From contig NC_046674.1 in assembly GCF_003369915.1 (NCBI RefSeq), positions 6,696,001 to 6,760,000 of the forward strand: a DNA stretch of 64,000 nt, read 5' to 3'. Made by a program: the position numbers and the translations under genes. Positions 61,745-64,000 of this stretch are shown here, one piece after another. The stretch is from Drosophila miranda (Eukaryota > Arthropoda > Insecta > Diptera > Drosophilidae). The stretch's first letter is position 1, and every line of letters starts with the position of its first letter. The notes below the pieces were generated by a model that was not told the origin of the DNA, searched no databases, and saw only the letters and a list, made by a program, of their open reading frames with translations.

Positions 61745-62582
61745 TATTCTAAATAATTCTAGTTTTTGAACCAAATTTCTGCGCGCTTTCAGGTTAAAAC
61801 GGAGGGCGGATTTGAATTTGTATCATTTATATTGAATTTAAATCCTTTTCGCTCATTCACTTTCAAACAATTTCTACTTGGCGCTCAAGTTTGGTGGGAC
61901 TTTTTTGGGATTTTTCCTGATGATTTTTTCCTCGCCACAATGTCTAAAACACAATATGTCTAAAACGTATCAATTTGAGAAAAAATGTTTTTTAATTACG
62001 TTTAAAAAACAGTTTGGAAAACAGAATCTTCATATGAAATTAACTAAATTGGGTATACAAAAGCCTATACTCGCATCATGTCTTCAAATACCGGCAACAC
62101 TGCGACTGTTTTTTTTGTTGAACTATTTTGTTTAAGCCTTGTTTTAGCCAAAATACAATACAAGCAAAGATTAAAAACTAGCCAATCTTGAAGAAAATTT
62201 ATTCATCAACGGCCTAAAATGATGTGGACAGAACTAAGGGTTTTAGGTAGCCAGAATTATTCAACGGAATTTCTAAATTGAGCAATATTAACGACTATCC
62301 ACTTTGTTTTTTTTTGTTGCCCATTTTCGCTATAACCTTTTTTACGCAAAATCCAAGTTAATCCAAGTCCATTAAGCCAGTAAAGTAGAAAATAGGTTCA
62401 TTAATTGGATAAAATTATGTGGGCATGGCTAAATGTTCTATCTAGCTAATAATATTCGATGGAATATCAAAAGCGACGAATTTGTACAAAAGAACTTGAG
62501 TTCTTCAGTATATTTACGGTATATTTTTCAAATTTCGTATATTTCTGGGGGTCAGACCGTATATTTTATCGACAAGTCCGCG
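61745..62582 (+). repeat. Dispersed promoter-associated repeat, copy C, with Motif 6 cluster
   Basis: Direct repeat of the material at 59430-60060. Shared blocks include TTCAAACAATTTCTACTTGG, GGCGCTCAAGTTTGGTGGG, TATGTGGGCATGGCTAAATG and GTATATTTACGGTATATTTT. Two degenerate monomers can be seen (about 62140-62290 and 62330-62475). The right end (62501-62582) ends GTCAGACCGTATATTTTATC, but the Motif 1 part is degenerate (CCGCGATAGCAG). ND-39 is therefore flanked by two direct copies. Confidence 0.7.
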
Positions 62583-62613
62583 ATAGCAGATATATGGCAG
62601 GAGAGCCTATTGG

Positions 62614-62621
62614 TATAAAAT
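62614..62621 (+). promoter_or_regulatory. Possible TATA box of the gene at the right edge
   Basis: TATAAAAT lies about 200 bp upstream of the first long ORF. A TCAGTG initiator-like word follows at about 62689-62694, too far for this TATA box, so the two may not work together. Weak evidence. Confidence 0.25.
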
Positions 62622-62812
62622 AATTTATATTATTAATTTATTCGAGTGGTCGGTCCAATTGTGTGCAAACATAGTTGCAAGGAAATTTTTCAGTGCTAAG
62701 TTAACCGTGCGGCTTAATTTTTGTTTGTGTTTCTGAGTGAGAGAGTGCAGCGTTTGCCAGTGTGCGGCGTGTGTGTGTGCGGGGCACTAAAATGGCAAGT
62801 GCATAAATAATT

Positions 62813-63748
62813 ATGCTAACGGACTATGCGCTGAATGTGTATGTGAAAAGCCAGGAACCGAAAAAAAGTGCAGCAGCATTAGCTGAGAAACAGCAGAAGT
62901 CCCACCGATCGCCGCTGGCGCATCTAGGAGTCGAAAAGAGCTGCATCCATTTCATAACCGACAAATCGATCTGGGCGAAGGGCTGGTCCTACTCCCACCC
63001 ATCGGGCATTACAGCGAAAATCGTTTGGTGGGGTGAGGGTGAGAAGCCCGAAACAGCAGGCAGCGTCAGCATCATCAGCTGTGACGCCTGCACCGCCGCC
63101 CACATCAGGGGCAGCGGCAGAGACGGGAACAGCGACAAAAAGCTCTGCGCAGGCAAACGCAGAAATCAGAAGCAAAGGTCAAGTCAACAGCAGCGGCAGC
63201 ATCATCCCCATCGGCAGCATACCAATACTAATACATGCACCACCAATAAATTACGGTACAGCGTACGGAGCAAGAGCCTTGCCTTATTTTTAGACTATCT
63301 GCGCGAGTGTCCCTCTATTCAAATTGTCGCTGCCGGCAGTGACGTCAGCGACCACGCCTACGATCATCCTCTCGGCAGCGGTACAGCAGCAGCAGGAGGA
63401 GCATCACTTGGCCAGACACGTCTTCCCGTGCCGGCGCCACTGTTGCGTAAATACGCCGCCAACTACGTCAACGGTTGCAATTTCGAGCATAAAACCAAAA
63501 TTTATGCTTTATATCGTCACCTCGAGATCGGTGCCCCGTTCGAACAAGTGCAACAGCAACAGCAGCTGAGAGTCGGTAAGATTCAATTGCGTATCAAGAT
63601 GCTCTTTGCCGAGGCGGCGCCACCCAGCACTGCCTCCAGCGTCATTTCTGCTGTTGCTGTTGCTGCTGCTGCTGCTGAGCCGCCGCCAGCGCCCCCGCCG
63701 ACCGCTCTGCTGCAGGATCAGCCGGGAGAGCTCATTGCAGGTGAGTAA
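62813..63748 (+). CDS. Probable first exon of an unrecognised gene continuing past the window
   Basis: An open frame of 311 codons begins with ATG at 62813 and runs to a good donor (GCAG|GTGAGT after 63740). The true exon therefore probably ends at 63740, in phase 1. The encoded sequence is compositionally odd: Ser/Gln/His-rich, poly-Ala near the end (AVAVAAAAAEPPPAPPP), with no recognised domain. Much of it could be a long 5' leader, with translation starting at an internal ATG such as 63599 (MLFAEAAPPST) or in a later exon. Other frames are also partly open because of GC-rich triplet repeats. I cannot name the gene. Confidence 0.35.
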   Translation: MLTDYALNVYVKSQEPKKSAAALAEKQQKSHRSPLAHLGVEKSCIHFITDKSIWAKGWSYSHPSGITAKIVWWGEGEKPETAGSVSIISCDACTAAHIRGSGRDGNSDKKLCAGKRRNQKQRSSQQQRQHHPHRQHTNTNTCTTNKLRYSVRSKSLALFLDYLRECPSIQIVAAGSDVSDHAYDHPLGSGTAAAGGASLGQTRLPVPAPLLRKYAANYVNGCNFEHKTKIYALYRHLEIGAPFEQVQQQQQLRVGKIQLRIKMLFAEAAPPSTASSVISAVAVAAAAAEPPPAPPPTALLQDQPGELIAGE

Positions 63749-64000
63749 TGCACGCAGAATGTGCCCCCTCTCTGGGTGTATTTTTAACGAGTGCAATATA
63801 ACGGACGTTGAAGGCACAGTGTTGGACACTGCACAGCCGAAATGACGGAAATTGAGCCACTACAGCCGTCTCTTTTTCTCATATAGTGCTCAAGCGTTTC
63901 AGGAAGTGAGCAAACGAGTCAGCATTTCACCCTTTGTATGGGTGTTATGATGCAGCTCAAAGATTATAAATTCTTCACTGCAAGCATAAAATATTTGTTT
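63741..64000 (+). other. Start of an intron after the putative first exon
   Basis: Begins with GTGAGTAATG and shows no further exon before the window ends. Confidence 0.4.

Overview
The window is insect nuclear DNA, almost certainly Drosophila. Genes have short introns with GTRAGT donors. Promoters carry DRE (TATCGATA) and Motif 1 / Motif 6 sequences, and the proteins match Drosophila families throughout. The gene set (Glg1, Psn, mRpL15, CtIP, Hpd, Cut8, atk, mag, a threonine dehydrogenase, Vma21, isoQC, ZnT77C, ND-39) is what I recall from cytological region 77B-C of D. melanogaster 3L (Muller element D). Sequence divergence, expanded introns and many simple repeats suggest a species outside the melanogaster subgroup, perhaps the obscura group. 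The species call is inference.

Layout. 1-6640 (-): Glg1, with a carboxylesterase gene nested on the opposite strand in its largest visible intron. 7383-9632 (+): presenilin, divergent from Glg1. 9750-10677 (-) mRpL15 and 10940-12621 (+) CtIP share a bidirectional DRE promoter. 12704-14240 (-): Hpd, convergent with CtIP. 14.2-20.3 kb: gene-poor DNA. 20298-24889 (+): an unrecognised secreted Cys-rich protein. 25334-26535 (-): Cut8. About 27.8-29.94 kb (+): a non-coding snoRNA host gene with seven intronic copies of one C/D-box snoRNA, convergent with atk (30007-34840, -). 35308-36565 (+): the lipase magro. 36.6-41.1 kb: gene-poor. 41103-42982 (+): L-threonine 3-dehydrogenase. 43334-46272 (-): an unrecognised small protein gene with alternative 3' exons. 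47114-47503 (+) Vma21 and 47754-49444 (+) isoQC. 49972-52875 (-): ZnT77C. 52.9-60.2 kb: gene-poor. 60183-61634 (+): ND-39. 62.8 kb to the end: probable first exon of a further gene.

These are mostly independent housekeeping or metabolic genes rather than one pathway. There are two mitochondrial metabolic genes (threonine dehydrogenase, ND-39), a mitochondrial ribosomal protein, tyrosine catabolism (Hpd), DNA end resection (CtIP), nuclear proteasome tethering (Cut8), secretory-route proteins (Glg1, presenilin, Vma21, isoQC) and extracellular proteins (atk, mag, esterase).

The least ordinary features are these. The multi-copy snoRNA host gene contains a recent 302-bp tandem expansion. A dispersed repeat carries Motif 6 / Motif 1 promoter sequence and sits upstream of at least four transcription units. 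ZnT77C has altered metal-site residues. Two genes are unrecognised. Hpd has a start codon isolated on its own exon. No virus-like element, CRISPR array or tRNA gene was seen.
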